64,000 nt of DNA from Xanthostigma xanthostigma (GCA_963575645.1 OY754476.1:7812001-7876000); one strand, 5' to 3'. Positions 33,191-45,033 are shown, counted from the stretch's first letter. Made by a program: numbers and translations. Notes: a model not told the origin generated them from the letters alone.

Positions 33191-33695
33191 CTTAATAAAA
33201 AAAAATTATAATTTTATTTTAAGTACATTATATTAAAATTTTGATACTTTTGATGGTAGATAAAATAACATGTTTTATATAACTATTTGCTCTGTTCCAA
33301 CCTCTCTGTGAACGGTAATATTATCAGTAGCTCAAAAACCGACAGTTTCGTTTTGGCTACTGCGCAAGATTGTGACAATAATATTACGTATTTGACAAAT
33401 TTCTACTAAGTAGTGGCGCATTATTCTGTAATTGTATAAAACATTATGATTATTTATTCAATAATGTAATGTTCATTATGGTCTCATTGTTGTAAATAAA
33501 GAAAAGGAGTCGTAAAGAGAAAGGGCAAGCGGGGGGTCATCTAACCTAAATTATCTCACTGTTCACAGTTATCCCCCACGACGTTGCCATAACGGCGGGA
33601 AGAGAGAATTATCCATCCATCTTATTCCAGTATAAGGGATACTCGGGAGATGGTTGAAACCATGGAACTACAAACAAACGCGAGGAGATCCCGGT
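33191..33695. other. No feature seen
   Basis: AT-rich up to about 33500, then slightly GC-richer sequence leading into the LINE fragment. Confidence 0.3.
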
Positions 33696-34028
33696 GCAGG
33701 ACACTGCAAATCAATTTTTGTTAATTACAAAATATTAACTCTACCGTCATCGTTTATTTTTCATGCGTTATTGCACGTTAAAGAAAATATGATGAACTTA
33801 AATTGCAGCTCTGATTGTCACTCTTATAATGTAAGATATAAACATAATTTGGGATTAACACCTCACCGACTACAAAAAACAAATAGCAGTTTCGTCTGCA
33901 TATCAATTAGATTAATCAATAAACTGCCTCTCGATGTTCAAAACCTTCCCCTAAAACAGTTCAAAAATCTTGTGCGGAGGAGGTTGACTAAGGCTGGACA
34001 TTATTCTATAGAAGATTTCTTTTATTAG
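33696..34028 (+). pseudogene. LINE ORF2 C-terminus (CR1/Jockey-like)
   Basis: The frame continues as GHCKSIFVNYKILTLPSSFI, HALLHVKENM, LTPHRLQKTNS, RLINKLPLDVQNLPLKQFKN and GHYSIEDFFY before the stop. This is the arthropod non-LTR retrotransposon C-terminal pattern: ...CR.LF..L.ILTLPS, a YNTR-like block, LYNKLP and a final CFYS.EEF. No reverse-transcriptase core is present; the element is 5'-truncated. Its stop is followed within 15 bases by the next element, so its 3' tail was lost or replaced. A relative lies at 56446-56896. Confidence 0.75.
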
Positions 34029-34041
34029 TGTATTATACTTG

Positions 34042-34902
34042 TTGACGTGATAACGTCTTATAAATTGATGAAACACCAGCTGCACGCACGAAAAAGTGTA
34101 ACGTTCCAAAAGTGTCGCGTTCCGCCTGACCCTGTGCGTGCAAGCGAGAGCGCAGTATTAGCGATAGAGAAGCACGATCGGCGTCGGCTTGTACGCATTT
34201 CTTCTCGCGTGACGTCAGAGAGTAGTGTGCGTTCAACATTTTTTTCGGCTGTTCCACCGAAAGCTACATCTGACAGATGGCCTTTGTCTTATAAACCGTC
34301 GAAATTAAGACTTAAAATCAAGATATCTAATAAAAATGTCATAAATTATCGAATTTTTAAAGCAATTTTTCAGATAATACATCGTTATTTGTTCGTTTTT
34401 GCACGGATATTTTTTTGTGTCATATAATTATTACCGATTCATCCAAGCCAAAGTATAACTGAATGCACGATAATGGCAATATGGCGCTAATAATAATTAA
34501 TAAATGTCATTTTATTTTGTTAAAAATAACTGATCGCCGTCATTATGGATAAAATATGATATTATTCACAACGAATGGAAATGTATTGATTAATTGATAG
34601 TTTGTATACAAACGCAGCTACATTTTGTATCAAAAACAAATCTTGCGAGATATCTGCATTTCATAACAGCAGATAAATTATACGGTTTGTTAACAAATAT
34701 ATAATATATATACATTCTTTTAAATGTCTTTTATAATTGCTTAAAAATATGTATTTTGCTTTGGTTGATCAAATTATTAGTCGATAAAAATATAGTTTGA
34801 CAGCTACTAAAATTTAGGTTATGTATTATTAAATATGATATTCGAGCGGAAAACGTTATCACGTAAAACTATCGTCCGTAAACCGACTTTACAGACAACC
34901 AA
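34042..34902 (-). mobile_element. GATAACGT-family DNA element, longest copy
   Basis: On the minus strand it opens at 34902 with TTGGTTGTCTGTAAAGTCGG and TTTTACGTGATAACGTTTTC. It closes at 34042 with TTTCATCAATTTATAAGACG and TTATCACGTCAA. Near its 3' end are GTACAAGCCGACG, CGCTCTCGCTTGCACGCAC and ACACTTTTTCGTGCGTGC. Shorter copies with the same ends lie at 37755-37939 and 59074-59359. It has no transposase. The near-palindromic ACGTGATAACGT sits at both ends. Confidence 0.65.
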
Positions 34903-35944
34903 TTTTTTTTTTAATTGTATTAAACGATGTTATGCCACGTAATGGTGGTATTTGAACAAATATTTTCTATTCTTTTATTGTAGATCAGCTGGAATAGTGT
35001 TTTAACTGAGTCGCCACGTACAATTTTTCTACAAAAACGTTAGTAGTTCTTTCTAAGTTCTAAGAAAGAATTATAATTGTGAATATTTAAATAAATGATG
35101 ATTGTGCAATTACTGCCGCGGATCAATTAATATCAAAATATTAAAAGGCTCTAGAGGGAAAGGTAACCCATCTACAAAGAACAGTCAGTTCAAAATTAAT
35201 GTGATTTTACTTAAAACTATGTTACTGTTAACGGCAGCCGAGGATACAGCTAAGGTTGTTGAATTGTTCGGTTTCCCCTTTCGTTTTATACTTCTATGGT
35301 TACAACAGAAGAGCTGGGTACAGCACACAAACAGCCATAGTGCGACATTGATGAATGATCCAAGTGAAATTTCGTTAGCCTAACAAATTGTCGCGATAAC
35401 GCCCTCCTGCAAAGAACTCCGTCGTTCGTTCAAAAGCATGTCCGTTTTACTAACCTACCACCTTGACTCAACCTCCTTAAATACCTCCTTCCCTCTTACT
35501 ACCATCACGCGGCATATATACACTCATGTGAGCAAACGATGTTGTTCAATTTTTTTATGTTGTCCTAATTGCCATAATTTCCTTTGTTAATGTTTTTTTT
35601 AATGCCACTTCATCAAAGTTGTGCTGGAAGATTTATCATTTAAAGAGTTAGTATATAGGTAACCTTTGTTATTTTAGTCGGATGATTTCGCTAAAACATG
35701 TGCCAGCAACTGCAATTTTTCTGGTGATTCTTCAAGAATAGTCAATATTATCAGTAAATAACTTGTCAACAGTGGCGTAACAGATAAATTTCCACGCGCC
35801 CCTGGCCCAAGAAGACCGTAGCACAGGAGGATCCTAACATTTATTATTACAACATTTAGTAAAATTTATTATTTTGTATTCAATTAATTTAAGATATACT
35901 TACTTACTAAAGTGCATACACGAATTAAACAAAAAAAAATAAGA
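34903..35944. other. Unassigned; GC-richer segment near 35230-35510
   Basis: A 93-codon frame (35102-35383) and the bases after it are GC-richer than their surroundings. No protein family, promoter element or repeat could be recognised. Confidence 0.25.
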
Positions 35945-36178
35945 ATGTGTTACGAGAACGCATTACAGAAGCGAAACTTCTAGTTACAAATAATACGATT
36001 GCATTTGGACAAGTGGAAAAAATGTGTTACGAGACAGTTTAACGTTCAGATATTTCGTCTGTACAAGTTAATCTGAACGTGAAACTATCTCGTAACACAT
36101 TTTTTCCATTTGTACAAATGCAATTGAATGATTTGCAACTAGAAGTTTCACTTCTGTAATGCGTTTTCGTAACACATT
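35945..36178. repeat. Large foldback with AATGTGTTACGAG ends
   Basis: Arms of about 107 bases (35945-36051 and 36071-36178) pair around a 19-base loop. Each arm contains the end motif twice: GTGTTACGAGAACGCATTAC outside and AAAATGTGTTACGAGACAG inside. GAAGCGAAACTTC in the left arm recalls the dyads at 556 and 18310. Two short copies of TTTTCGCAGGT(T/C)TACTGCAA follow (36190 and 36243). Confidence 0.7.
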
Positions 36179-36374
36179 TTTTAATTTTTTCGCAGGTTTA
36201 CTGCAATTAATAAATAAGAAAACACAAGCAGACAACAAAATTTTCGCAGGTCTACTGCAAATATTGTTTTTTTAGCTCAAGTATTATTCTGATAAATTAG
36301 TCGAAAATTTTATATATAATAGGTAGGTATACTTAAAAATAATAAAAAAAAAATAAAAAAACAAATTGTTGCGC

Positions 36375-36443
36375 GCATCTGATGGTAATCGAACCCGGGC
36401 CGGTCGCGTGGATGCCAAAATTCTACCACTGAACTACCAATGC
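36375..36443 (-). pseudogene. tRNA-Gly(TCC)-like sequence, probable SINE head
   Basis: On the minus strand GCATTGG starts the acceptor stem, and TAGTTCAGTGGTAGAAT (A box), CATCCAC (loop with TCC) and GGTTCGATTACC (B box) follow. The acceptor strands pair at about five of seven positions, but the anticodon stem does not pair. A GCGCAACAA...TTTTTTTATTTTTTT tail follows, as at 23143. It is better read as a SINE head than as a working tRNA. Confidence 0.6.
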
Positions 36444-37235
36444 TTATATAGGGTTACTAATAAGTAATAGTATAATTTCGTGACAAATTTCGTTACATAG
36501 GGAAACGAGTTTACCCCCGTTTTTAAAGAAGTATTTACTTCAAAAATGTATAACGTTGGTTGAGCTTTTTTACATTGAGGGAGGGCCCCATCCGATGAAT
36601 TTGCCACGGGCCTCAAACGGTATAGTTACGCCACTGCTTCTCAAAATGTTTGTTTTCAAAAGAAAAAATATATTTGAATTCAGACTGATGTGATAGTGGT
36701 CACATTTAACTTTAAATTTGTGGGTTTAAAATTCAGATATCGAAAAGAAAAGCTTTTTTTCTCCGGCGTTTTGACAGTATTAAGAAAACGAAGCATATAA
36801 ATTCCAAGCCTCCTTTATATCTTCTTAGTGTTTGTCACGGTTCTCTCTTCATTTATTCCCTCCAGTTAGAAGTAGTACCGTTAACATCTCAATTCTTCAT
36901 TTTATCAATTACTCTCAAATAAATTGTTAGATGTATTCAGAAGCAGTGCTTTATGCTACATTAAAGCTACAACAATAGGTGTATATTAGTGTAGTGTTGA
37001 TAACTCAGTGATATGTACACTGTAAAGTTTACCAAAAAGTGTAAACTGTTGGTATACTTGTACGTGCAAAAAATACCAAATATACCTCGTGCGTAATGGT
37101 ATAACGACTCGGGTGACTGTTAAAACTCGTTTGCCCTCGTTTTCAACATTATGTCACAACTTGTCGGAATATAACCCATTACGACACTGGGTAGACAGTA
37201 TAATATTCCTCTTTTTAAAAATACTAGAATTTAAA
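36444..37235. other. No feature seen
   Basis: AT-rich. CACTGTAAAGTTTACC near 37019 is a small dyad only. Confidence 0.3.
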
Positions 37236-37410
37236 GCCTGCAGTACACATTCGCCGAGCGCGCTCGCCGAGAGATTAGATATATAAAGCGAGCGTCTACG
37301 AATGTGTATGTGTACACACTCAGCGTGGCTCGGCTTCACTGTCCATTTAAACGGCGCGTGTATATTGACTGTGCTCGTACTCGCCGCTCGGTTCCTTTGA
37401 CTCGCAGTAG

Positions 37411-37712
37411 AAAAATATAGTTTAAAAAAAACTAAAAAACACGCTTTATATCGAACTAAAAAGTAAGAAATATTTTTTTAAAAATAAGCTTAAAACAATA
37501 ATGAATAAAAAAAATACAAGTATTACTGTGAAAAAAGCGTGAGGCGCTTTGTTCCACATTTTCGTACATCGAGCGCCCTACGCTATTTTCACAGTAATAC
37601 TTGTATTTTTTATTCATTATTGTTTTAAGCTTATTTTAAAAAAAAATATTTTTTACTTTTTAGTTCGATATAAAGCGTGTTTCTTAGTTTTTTTTTAAAC
37701 TATATTTATTTT
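37411..37712. repeat. Foldback inside the TIR element
   Basis: Left arm 37411-37530 (AACACGCTTTATATCGAAC, AATAAGCTTAAAACAATAATG, CAAGTATTACTGTGAAAA) is mirrored almost base for base by 37580-37712. The loop itself holds AGGCGCT...GAGCGCCCT. Confidence 0.7.
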
Positions 37713-37754
37713 CCACTTTTTAATTCGATTTATTGTCAAAAATTTGCCGAAAAA

Positions 37755-37939
37755 TTGGTTGTCTGTAAAGTCGGTTTACGGACGATAGTTTTACGTGATA
37801 ACGTCATAAAGAAACATTGATGAAAAATTGCATACTTTTATGAGTTACACTTTTCGGAACGTTACACTTTTCGGAACGTTGCACTTTTTCGTGCATGCGG
37901 CCGGTGTTTCATCAATTTATAAGACGTTATCACGTCAAA
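37755..37939 (+). mobile_element. GATAACGT-family element, short copy
   Basis: TTGGTTGTCTGTAAAGTCGG to TTATCACGTCAA, with the internal part reduced to 185 bases. ACACTTTTCGGAACGTT is tandemly repeated (about 37848 and 37864). Confidence 0.65.
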
Positions 37940-38639
37940 AAAAACAATTTTTTTTTTTCACATACACACATACATACAAACTTACAAGTGAAGTTAATAT
38001 AAAGCGTGTAAATACCGACTTTATACGGAGCACTGGCGAGGCGAGACAGTGCGTTACGAGATCAGGCGAGCGTTCCCAGTACACATTCGCGTTCGCTTAG
38101 TCTCGGTATCTCTCGGCGAATGTGTACTGCAGGCAAAATCCGTTAATGAGAAATTTGCATAATTGCAATCTCAACTTCTGGAAAAATTACAAAAAAATTC
38201 AATATTCAAATATGTAAATATAGTTATAATAAAATTAGTAACAAGGTGTAGATAGATGAATATTAGATGTCTTACTCTCGCCTTAATAAGTAATTTCGGA
38301 AAAGCGAGGTCTGAACGAAAATTAGTTCACGTCAAGTATACCTTCAGCACGGCCTGTTAACCCTCACACATAACCACCTTAAGGGTATGCGAATTAAACG
38401 CTAGCGTTACGTACAATTTACTGCGCTTAACTCCAGTACCATGGTACAGTGAATTTTGAATCAGTAATGTAACGTACGCATTATGTTTGTACGAGTATAT
38501 TTTTTAATGATCTGTGACGCACCTGAAGTGGCCATCTGACATAAAACATTAAAGTATCCTTTAAGTTCGATCCGAAATTTTAATTGACATCCAAAATTAA
38601 ATTACAGAGTGCTTTATATTACGTGGACCGATCTCAACG

Positions 38640-38870
38640 ATTTTTACCCGACTACGGTGAAGTCAAAAGGAAGGGTTATGAGTTTAGCAGCCTATGTATG
38701 TATGTTTGTAATTACGAATGTTCCACCATAGTGCCTAAACTATTCATCCGATTTTGATAAATGAGATGTCAATCGATTCAATATTATGACCCGGGTAACA
38801 TAGGCTACATTTATTTTTGAATTTTGGTTCCAGAGGGGACCAAATTGAAAACAAATAAAAAATAAGTTCA
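38640..38870 (+). repeat. Dispersed insect repeat, copy 2
   Basis: TTTTTACCCGACTACGG, CAGCCTATGTATGTATG, TTCATCCGATTTTGATAAA, CGGGTAACATAGGCTAC and TTTTGGTTCCAG match the inverse of 7200-7420. Non-coding. Confidence 0.55.
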
Positions 38871-38894
38871 AAAAAATAATGTAAATAAAAAATA

Positions 38895-39150
38895 AGTTCA
38901 AAAACTAAAACCCGACTACTGAAAAGTATAAAACAAGAAAATATTCTCATCTGAGGATAGCCGTGGTCGTATGCCATCCCATGTATATGAGACCTCTCTA
39001 GATGTATAGCGTGATGCACTTTACTCTAGACTTCTAGAGCATATACCTACTACTGTTAAAATGTAATGTTTTGATAGAGTAGGTGGCATATGACCACGGC
39101 TATCCTCAGATGACAATATTTTCTTGTAGTCGGGTTTTAATTTTTAAACT
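38895..39150. repeat. Foldback with AAAACCCGACTAC ends
   Basis: AAAACCCGACTACTG and GAAAATATTCTCATCTGAGG, then ATAGCCGTGGTCGTATGCC on the left, are mirrored on the right up to GTAGTCGGGTTTT (39127-39139). The spacer is about 90 bases. It directly follows, and shares AAAATAAGTTCAAAAA with, the repeat at 38640-38870. Confidence 0.65.
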
Positions 39151-39729
39151 TATATTTTTTTGTTCCTTTAAAAGAAGATACGTCAGTAACCATGGAATTC
39201 GAATGTAGACAACTGAAATCCTCAGCGCCTAACAAATACACACATTAAAAATTTATTGTAACAATAATGTTTTCTTCCAATATTTTTTCAATAACCAAAT
39301 CTAGTATCACTTTTCAGTGAAAGATTGATAAACTCTTTCAAGGTTAATTACCGAGTCATGGTGAGGTTTGATTATACAGAGCCGACATTTTTGAAGTACA
39401 AACATGGCATGTAAAGTGTTATTTTTTGTACAGTGCTTTTGTGATGGTTTACGAAAACATCCTCTGCTTTATATTCAACTCTCCTATATATAGGTAGCTG
39501 TTTATAATGTGTTTATTCATGACAGGTAGCTCCTGCATACTTTATAGTGTGTTTCGAGCTAACCTGTGCCTATATTTATCTTTTTTGTTTAAATATTCAT
39601 TGCTAACATGTATATTAACTTAAAAAAAAATTAACACATTAATGGGCTCATTAATTATCTAACCATTTTTTTAAATCATTTTTATAACAATTTTTTTATT
39701 ACAATATTGTTAAGCAAAGTTTCTAGTCA
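39151..39729. other. No feature seen
   Basis: AT-rich; nothing recognised. Confidence 0.3.
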
Positions 39730-40464
39730 TCTATACATATATATAAAGCTGAAGAGTTTGTTTGTTTGTTTGAACGCGCTAATCTCAGAAACTACTGGTT
39801 CGAATTGAAAAACATTTTTTTGTTGGATAGCCCATTTATCGAGGAAGGCTATAGGCTATATAATATTACGCTACGACTAATTGGAGCGGAACATAAATGA
39901 AAAATGTTGCAAGATGTATCTCAAAATTAGTCCGTCCGACAAATATTATCAGGTGAAATGCCTTAACTAAATACTGCAATATTAGCGTTCAAGAGTACAA
40001 GCACGGATAGCTCAGTTGTAGAGTGTAAGACTTTTAATGCCAGGGTCTAGGGTTCAAGCCCCACGTCGGCGAATATATTTTTATTTTTTTTTTTTTATTT
40101 TCTACATTGCTTTCTTCTAAGGTTTACATTTCAATTTTTTTACATTTTATTACGACTAATTAAAATTAAATAAATCTAATTAATAGCTCATTTGAAAACT
40201 GTTTCAACTATAGGCACCTATAAATAAAAATAATTTTCCTACAGTGTTTTCAATTAAATATTTATTATATTAAAAGAAATATACTACTTAAAAAAAGTAT
40301 AAATACTGCTTTTTAACGACAAAAACTTTTGAACGGTAACGCCGATCATTATGAAGTTTGGACACAACATTCATCTCGGTAAACTAAGATGAATGTGCGT
40401 ACTCATGTCCCTTTCTTCCCCATTCGTTCTTTTGCACCCGGGTGAAACCGGGCGGGACAGCTAG
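39730..40464 (+). mobile_element. Helitron with both termini, carrying a tRNA-Lys-like segment
   Basis: It begins after A with TCTATACATATATATAAAGC and ends with CTAG (40461-40464) before T. A 3' hairpin (CCCGGGTGAAACCGGGC) stands about 10 bases from the end. That is the Helitron structure: A/T insertion, 5' TC, 3' CTAG with a hairpin. The 5' part has GTTTGTTTGTTTGAACGCGC and GGATAGCCCATTTATCGAGG. There is no Rep/helicase, so it is non-autonomous. A tRNA-like segment lies at 40001-40071. Confidence 0.75.
40001..40071 (+). pseudogene. tRNA-Lys(TTT)-like segment inside the Helitron
   Basis: GCACGGATAGCTCAGTTG (A box), GACTTTTAATG (anticodon TTT) and GGGTTCAAGCCCC (B box) align with tRNA-Lys. 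One base is lost from the D loop and the anticodon stem no longer pairs. A T-rich run follows at once. It may be a captured tRNA gene or an inserted SINE. The pol III boxes remain close to consensus. Confidence 0.65.
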
Positions 40465-41334
40465 TAATACATAAATACATAATTAACTTTTTTTATAAAT
40501 GTTGATTCCTAATTTTTTATAAATTGATATTTTTGATTTCTTTACTGGCAGCCCTTTGATTATTTGTTCGAATGCAAAACAAATCCGAATCGGATATTAT
40601 GCTTATATAATTTCTTGACGCGTGAAACGATTTGGTTGATTTTAACTCGTTATTTTCAGGGAATTATCAAGGTGGTCAGTTAACAACGAGGAAACTAAGT
40701 ATCACAAAATCACTAAAATGAAAAAAAACAATTTTTTATAGACAAAATTTATCCTACATCTAAGAAAACAACTTTAACGACAAAAAAAATTTCTATTAGC
40801 GTCAATTCAATTACCTACTAACTTTTATTTCAGGACATTTAATTTTTTTTTATAAAAATTTTCTGATGATTCAATGTGTATAAATAGTAAGTAATTTCGT
40901 ATATAAATAATAATTTTGTGTACGATAAAAATTACAATTTCAGCTCGGAATAGTATAGTTCATGTCTAATGGCGTTTATTACTCATAAATAGTGACGAAA
41001 CGAGAACCAGCGAATTTTAACAGTTCTATGAATGATACCTCCTATAAAACAGCTGCTTTTCAAATTATTTTCAGTATTTTCAAAATGTGGGACAGTTCAT
41101 TTATCACTATCATAAATGAATCGTCTGGCCAGTAGGCTCTGTCATTAAAATCTTACGAATAACCTACGAAAAAAATGTATTCGGCATCTATTAAAACGCT
41201 TACAGATGTTAAAGTTAAATTAATTAGTTTCATTTCTACCAAGTGCAACTACGACACACCTGAAATGAAATTTCACTATTTCTTTCAACTATTTTTCTTC
41301 ATAGAATCCAAATCCTATTCAAATTGGTCATACG
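40465..41334. other. No feature seen
   Basis: AT-rich; nothing recognised. Confidence 0.3.
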
Positions 41335-42303
41335 CTTTAAATCAGGCATGTGAAACTCATATGATATTGCGGGCCACATTATCTATTTTGGGTAAGAGTA
41401 CGATAACTTGCTATGCAAAATATCCACTGGAAATTCACAATTATTGTTTTATATAACATATAACAGCGTTATTGGTCGTTTTAAGTGCGGAAAATTAATT
41501 TTTATAAATTAATTTAAAAAAATTAAATATGGTATAGTAAATATATTATTTACTATAGCGATCGCTATCTTGTCTTATATAGTGATAAGAAAAGAGAAAG
41601 TTATATATACCTGTACCTATGATAAACAAAGATAGAAATATCAATTGGTTGGAATGAAATACAATTGAACGTTCAGGGCAGAGTCGTATTTGGAAATTTT
41701 AATTTATAAAACGAATTTTAAATTTAAAACTCACATTTTCATGAAGATTGAAAACCACCGCTTTTTTTGATAAAGGGGTATGCGAATTGTCTCGCAGTGA
41801 AACGGGAAGGGGCAAATGTTGAGTTTTTAAAAAAACAATTCCGGGGTGAACGATAAACGGGTATGCGAATCTAAATACGACCCTGCTTCCATAACACAAT
41901 CGAAAGCTGCATTCAAAGTGAGATAGTTATACAATAATTCTACACCAGTTGCTATGACGTGTATTTGTGATTTTTGATTGGTTAGATTAAAAAAATGACA
42001 GTGAAAGACGAAAAGTAGTTCCATTTTTTTCACGTATTTTTGAGGAAATTTGTGAATAATCCGCAAAGTATTTTTTTTTGAACGTCAAAATTTAGCGTTT
42101 TCTATGACTTAAAAAAAAAAATTTCAAAATTTGGGTGCATAGTGTTATCGTACTGGACCCTCTATTTTGTACTAAGTTGGAGGCCGCATGTTTTTAATGT
42201 TAAAAAATATTAATAAAGTACGATTGTTAGAATGATTACATTATTAGACTCAATGTTTTTTAACGTCTCGACGAGTCGCATGTTTGACATCACTGCTTTA
42301 AAC
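41335..42303. mobile_element. hAT element with near-exact 8-bp target duplication
   Basis: CAGGCATGTGAAACTCATAT with GCGGGCCAC starts at 41343. The right end, read inverted from 42295, is CAGTGATGTCAAACATGCG. The flanks CTTTAAAT (41335-41342) and CTTTAAAC (42296-42303) agree at 7 of 8 positions. It is 953 bases, with no recognisable transposase. GGTATGCGAATTGTCTCGC and GGTATGCGAATCTAAATACG recur inside (41779, 41861). Confidence 0.75.
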
Positions 42304-42399
42304 GTAGTGTATAATACGCGCCACGGATCTAAAAGGTTCAGAATTTAATCACAAACAGCGTCGCAAAGGCACATTTAAGAGCCGTTAAGACTCCCACCA

Positions 42400-42627
42400 C
42401 CTCCCAGCTACCTGCACGGAACGTGCGCTCGTCGCTGATTGGCCGTGATCGCTCGTTGCCGTTGTCACTAGTCGCACTTTCCTGCTTTGAAGTACAGTCG
42501 AGTACGCTATTGTCAAGTTGTTATTGTTGTTTTAGTTTTGATGAGTTGCGAGTTTGTAGTTTTTCAACAGACTGTACAAGCGCAAGCTCGCATTCGCATC
42601 TAGCTTCCGAGCCTTTTAAATTATAAG
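42400..42627 (+). promoter_or_regulatory. CpG-rich promoter-like region and possible first exon
   Basis: A stretch much richer in CG than its surroundings starts with CTCCCAGCTACCTGCACGG and GCTCGTCGCTGATTGGCCG, which contains an inverted CCAAT box. The 150 bases up to 42627 (CGCAAGCTCGCATTCG, TCTAGCTTCCGAGCC) end in AAG followed by a strong donor, GTACGTAGG (42628). Several stops interrupt all frames, so it would be a non-coding first exon of a plus-strand gene. The next candidate exon is at 45860-45994. Confidence 0.4.
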
Positions 42628-43010
42628 GTACGTAGGGTTTTCAATCTACATTCTTTTTTGTAAATCGTTAGTAAATTTAGTAGCGTTGAGTTATAACAGA
42701 AAGTGATTATAATATATGAAGTCCATTTGTCACAAACAAACAATTATTACAACCGACTCCCTCTATCCCAGCTTGGTTAGCGTTTGCTGATAAAGTTTTT
42801 GTGGGAAACGTGCACTCATGTGGTTCCGAAATAATATTCGACTAAACCCAGTAACATACCGTGTTTATATACGGTTCAAACTTATAATTATTGAACATTG
42901 AACGTGCACATTTAAAATCATATTAAAACAAGAACTGAGTTTAGAATTTCAATTTTCGTTTGTCAAACATTAAAATACTAGTATACCAAAAATACAAAGT
43001 ATAGAATAGT
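42628..43010. other. Possible intron; nothing else seen
   Basis: AT-rich sequence after the donor at 42628. Confidence 0.3.
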
Positions 43011-43195
43011 TACTTCTTACCACAACAGTTTTATTAGCGGATTTACATTTCGGGAGCTATGCTAAACTAGTAAACAATACAGTGCGTAAAAATTGTATTC
43101 TAAGGTTATATATAAATTAAGCTCATTTGGCCGAAAAGCCATCTTAATACAAAGAGCACTGTGGTTGAAACAAAAATAAAAAATATAGAATAGTT
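43011..43195 (+). repeat. Fragments of the palindrome family at 52 kb
   Basis: AGTTACTTCTTACCACAACA and GTTTTATTAGCGGAT with ATTTCGGGAGCTATG match 52081-52140 and 52425-52476. Farther on, AAAGAGCACTGTGGTTGAAA with ATAGAATAGTTA matches 52049-52085. The fragment reads CGGGAGCTATG where the 52-kb copy has the hammerhead-like core, so only the 3' part of the family is present. Confidence 0.55.
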
Positions 43196-43322
43196 AGGTA
43201 CTTAATATGTGTAGTATACTAAACTATAAACGTATGTTTAGTGTGTGTTTGGCTCCAAAAATCAAAAAGAAAGCTAGTTTTTAGGGGTTTCGTACCCACG
43301 AGTGAAACATTATAATGAAACA

Positions 43323-43586
43323 TACACGATGTCCCAACGAAAACTTGTACCCCCATAAAACTCGGCAAAATAAACTTTTGACAAAAATCCAAAAACCATT
43401 TTTTGTGCTAAAATCATTCCTGCAACTGTAGCCCTGTGCGGCGGGTAGAAACCCCCCAAATTTTTTAATAGGACGGGGGGTTAAATGATAATTTGGAAGG
43501 GTTTTTCATTACTTACACAACCGTATTTATTTTTTTCAATTCGATCAATTTGTTACCGAGAAATTGCTTCGTTGGAACACCGTGTA
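43323..43586. mobile_element. Short TA-flanked TIR element
   Basis: TACACGATGTCCCAACGA at 43323 and the inverse TACACGGTGTTCCAACGA read from 43586 form the ends. TA borders both if the ends are set at CACG. The interior has a GC-rich core (GCCCTGTGCGGCGGG) and AAACCCCCC runs. It is 264 bases long and mariner-like in size and target. Confidence 0.5.
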
Positions 43587-44860
43587 TATGTCGTAGTCTT
43601 TTCACAAAATTCGTCATTTCATGAAATACTTAGGCACTTCCAGAAACGTCGGCATTTATCTGTTTCTTGTATTAGAGTATTAGTCGATAATATAAAAGCA
43701 GGTACTTCAAAATTATAACGTGTCGGCGTTTTCAAACATTATTTTTGAGCTTATTTGAAATCAAAATAAAGTTATTTAGGCAGGGGTGAAACTAGGCTTT
43801 TCGGGGCTTAGGTATTATTGAGGTCCAAATGGAGTCCCTTTTTTTGTTAGATTAAGAAACTTGACATCGAGGTTTTAAAATCATTTTTAATAACTTCAAA
43901 CTCATAGTTTAAACTTGGTAACCTAACTAAACAAATAACTCTACAAATTCACCCAAAGAAAAAGTCCAAACTCACACAAAAAATTATCAAAATTCACCTA
44001 ACAAATTATCAAAATTTATTCAACAAATTGTCAAAATTTATTCAGAAAATTGTCAAAATTTACCCATTACTAATATTAACAATTTTTTTCTCAATGTGAA
44101 AAAGTATTAAAAATGTATGATAATAATTCATATTTTTGGGCCCTTCATACTTGAGACCCAGGGCTTAAGCTCTATTAGTCCCTAAGTAGATTTGCGCCTA
44201 AAAGGTGTAATTTTCTCCATAATTTACTGCTCTATTAATATAACACAAAAAGTCCATGCAAGCACGCCATTACGCAATAATTCAATCAGTATACCTAAAC
44301 CTAGGGGCGACTTGCCTTTTGACAGTACAGCTATTCTACAATTCCGATTAATAATAATCTTTTAGATGATGCTAGCGAAACACGTGCTTCCAGGTTGTAC
44401 TTTGTGACTTGGATATGATACTGTTATATACAAACTTTTACCTGTGAAAACATTTTCTGTATAGGAAAATATCACAAAAATAGAACCAAACAAATTTGGC
44501 GTTATTCCAAGTAACCTTGTTTTTTATTTATTTTAATATAACGGCTTGTCCATTTGAATTATAATCTTATACCGAATGTCAAAGCGAAATGTTCACATAG
44601 GAAATAGATGTAAATGTTCAACGTTCTCTCTATATGACAAGTTAACCTTTGACTTATTTGCACAAGGAACATTTGATTTACCTTACAAAACGTTAGAAAT
44701 AAATTTCAAAAATGTTTGATTTGCTTTTAAATTTTAAAAATATTTTTTAATTGAATACAAATTATAAAATTGTTGCGTTTAACGGTCTAAAAATGTTAAT
44801 TTAATTTTGAAATAAATATTCATTATTCGTACTGCAAAAATCCCACCTCAAAAATCTATT
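43587..44860. other. No feature seen; small local repeats
   Basis: Near 43990-44060 the phrase AAATTATCAAAATT(C/T)A recurs about five times (ACAAATTATC, ACAAATTGTC, GAAAATTGTC), a short decayed tandem array. The rest is AT-rich and unassigned. Confidence 0.4.
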
Positions 44861-44864
44861 TTCA

Positions 44865-44945
44865 AATAATGTCAGCGTGGGGTTAGAGATTAGGATTAGA
44901 GTCCCAACGGTGACATTATTTGAAAATATTTTTTTATAGCAATGA
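44865..44945 (+). repeat. Possible SINE remnant, second copy
   Basis: GTGGGGTTAGAGATTAGG, AGAGTCCCAACGG, GTGACATTATTTGAAAATAT and a T-run match the arrangement at 24100-24200. Confidence 0.3.
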
Positions 44946-45033
44946 AATAATGGACGTGTCTTAACAATAATAATAGTAAACTTTAGCTAGATCTAACTGT
45001 ATATTTAGTCTTACGAACTATTATTCGACATTA

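Larger units (their letters stand above)
37236..38134. mobile_element. TIR DNA element with two nested structures
   Basis: GCCTGCAGTACACATTCGCC opens at 37236, and its exact inverse closes at 38134. ACACATTCG or CGAATGTG recurs inside both ends. Within the 899 bases lie a foldback (37411-37712) with arms of about 120-140 bases and, next to it, a GATAACGT-family copy (37755-37939). No sure target duplication was seen. The GATAACGT copy lies inside it, so it probably inserted later. Confidence 0.65.

Noticed and set aside
34047-34427. 126-codon open frame on the plus strand
   Set aside because: It lies antisense over the end of the GATAACGT-family element and changes with it; not a gene.
40001-40071. 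Working tRNA-Lys gene
   Set aside because: The anticodon stem does not pair and the segment lies within a Helitron.
43990-44060. CRISPR-like or regulated tandem array
   Set aside because: The units are about 20 bases, AT-only and decayed, in a eukaryotic genome; a simple local repeat.
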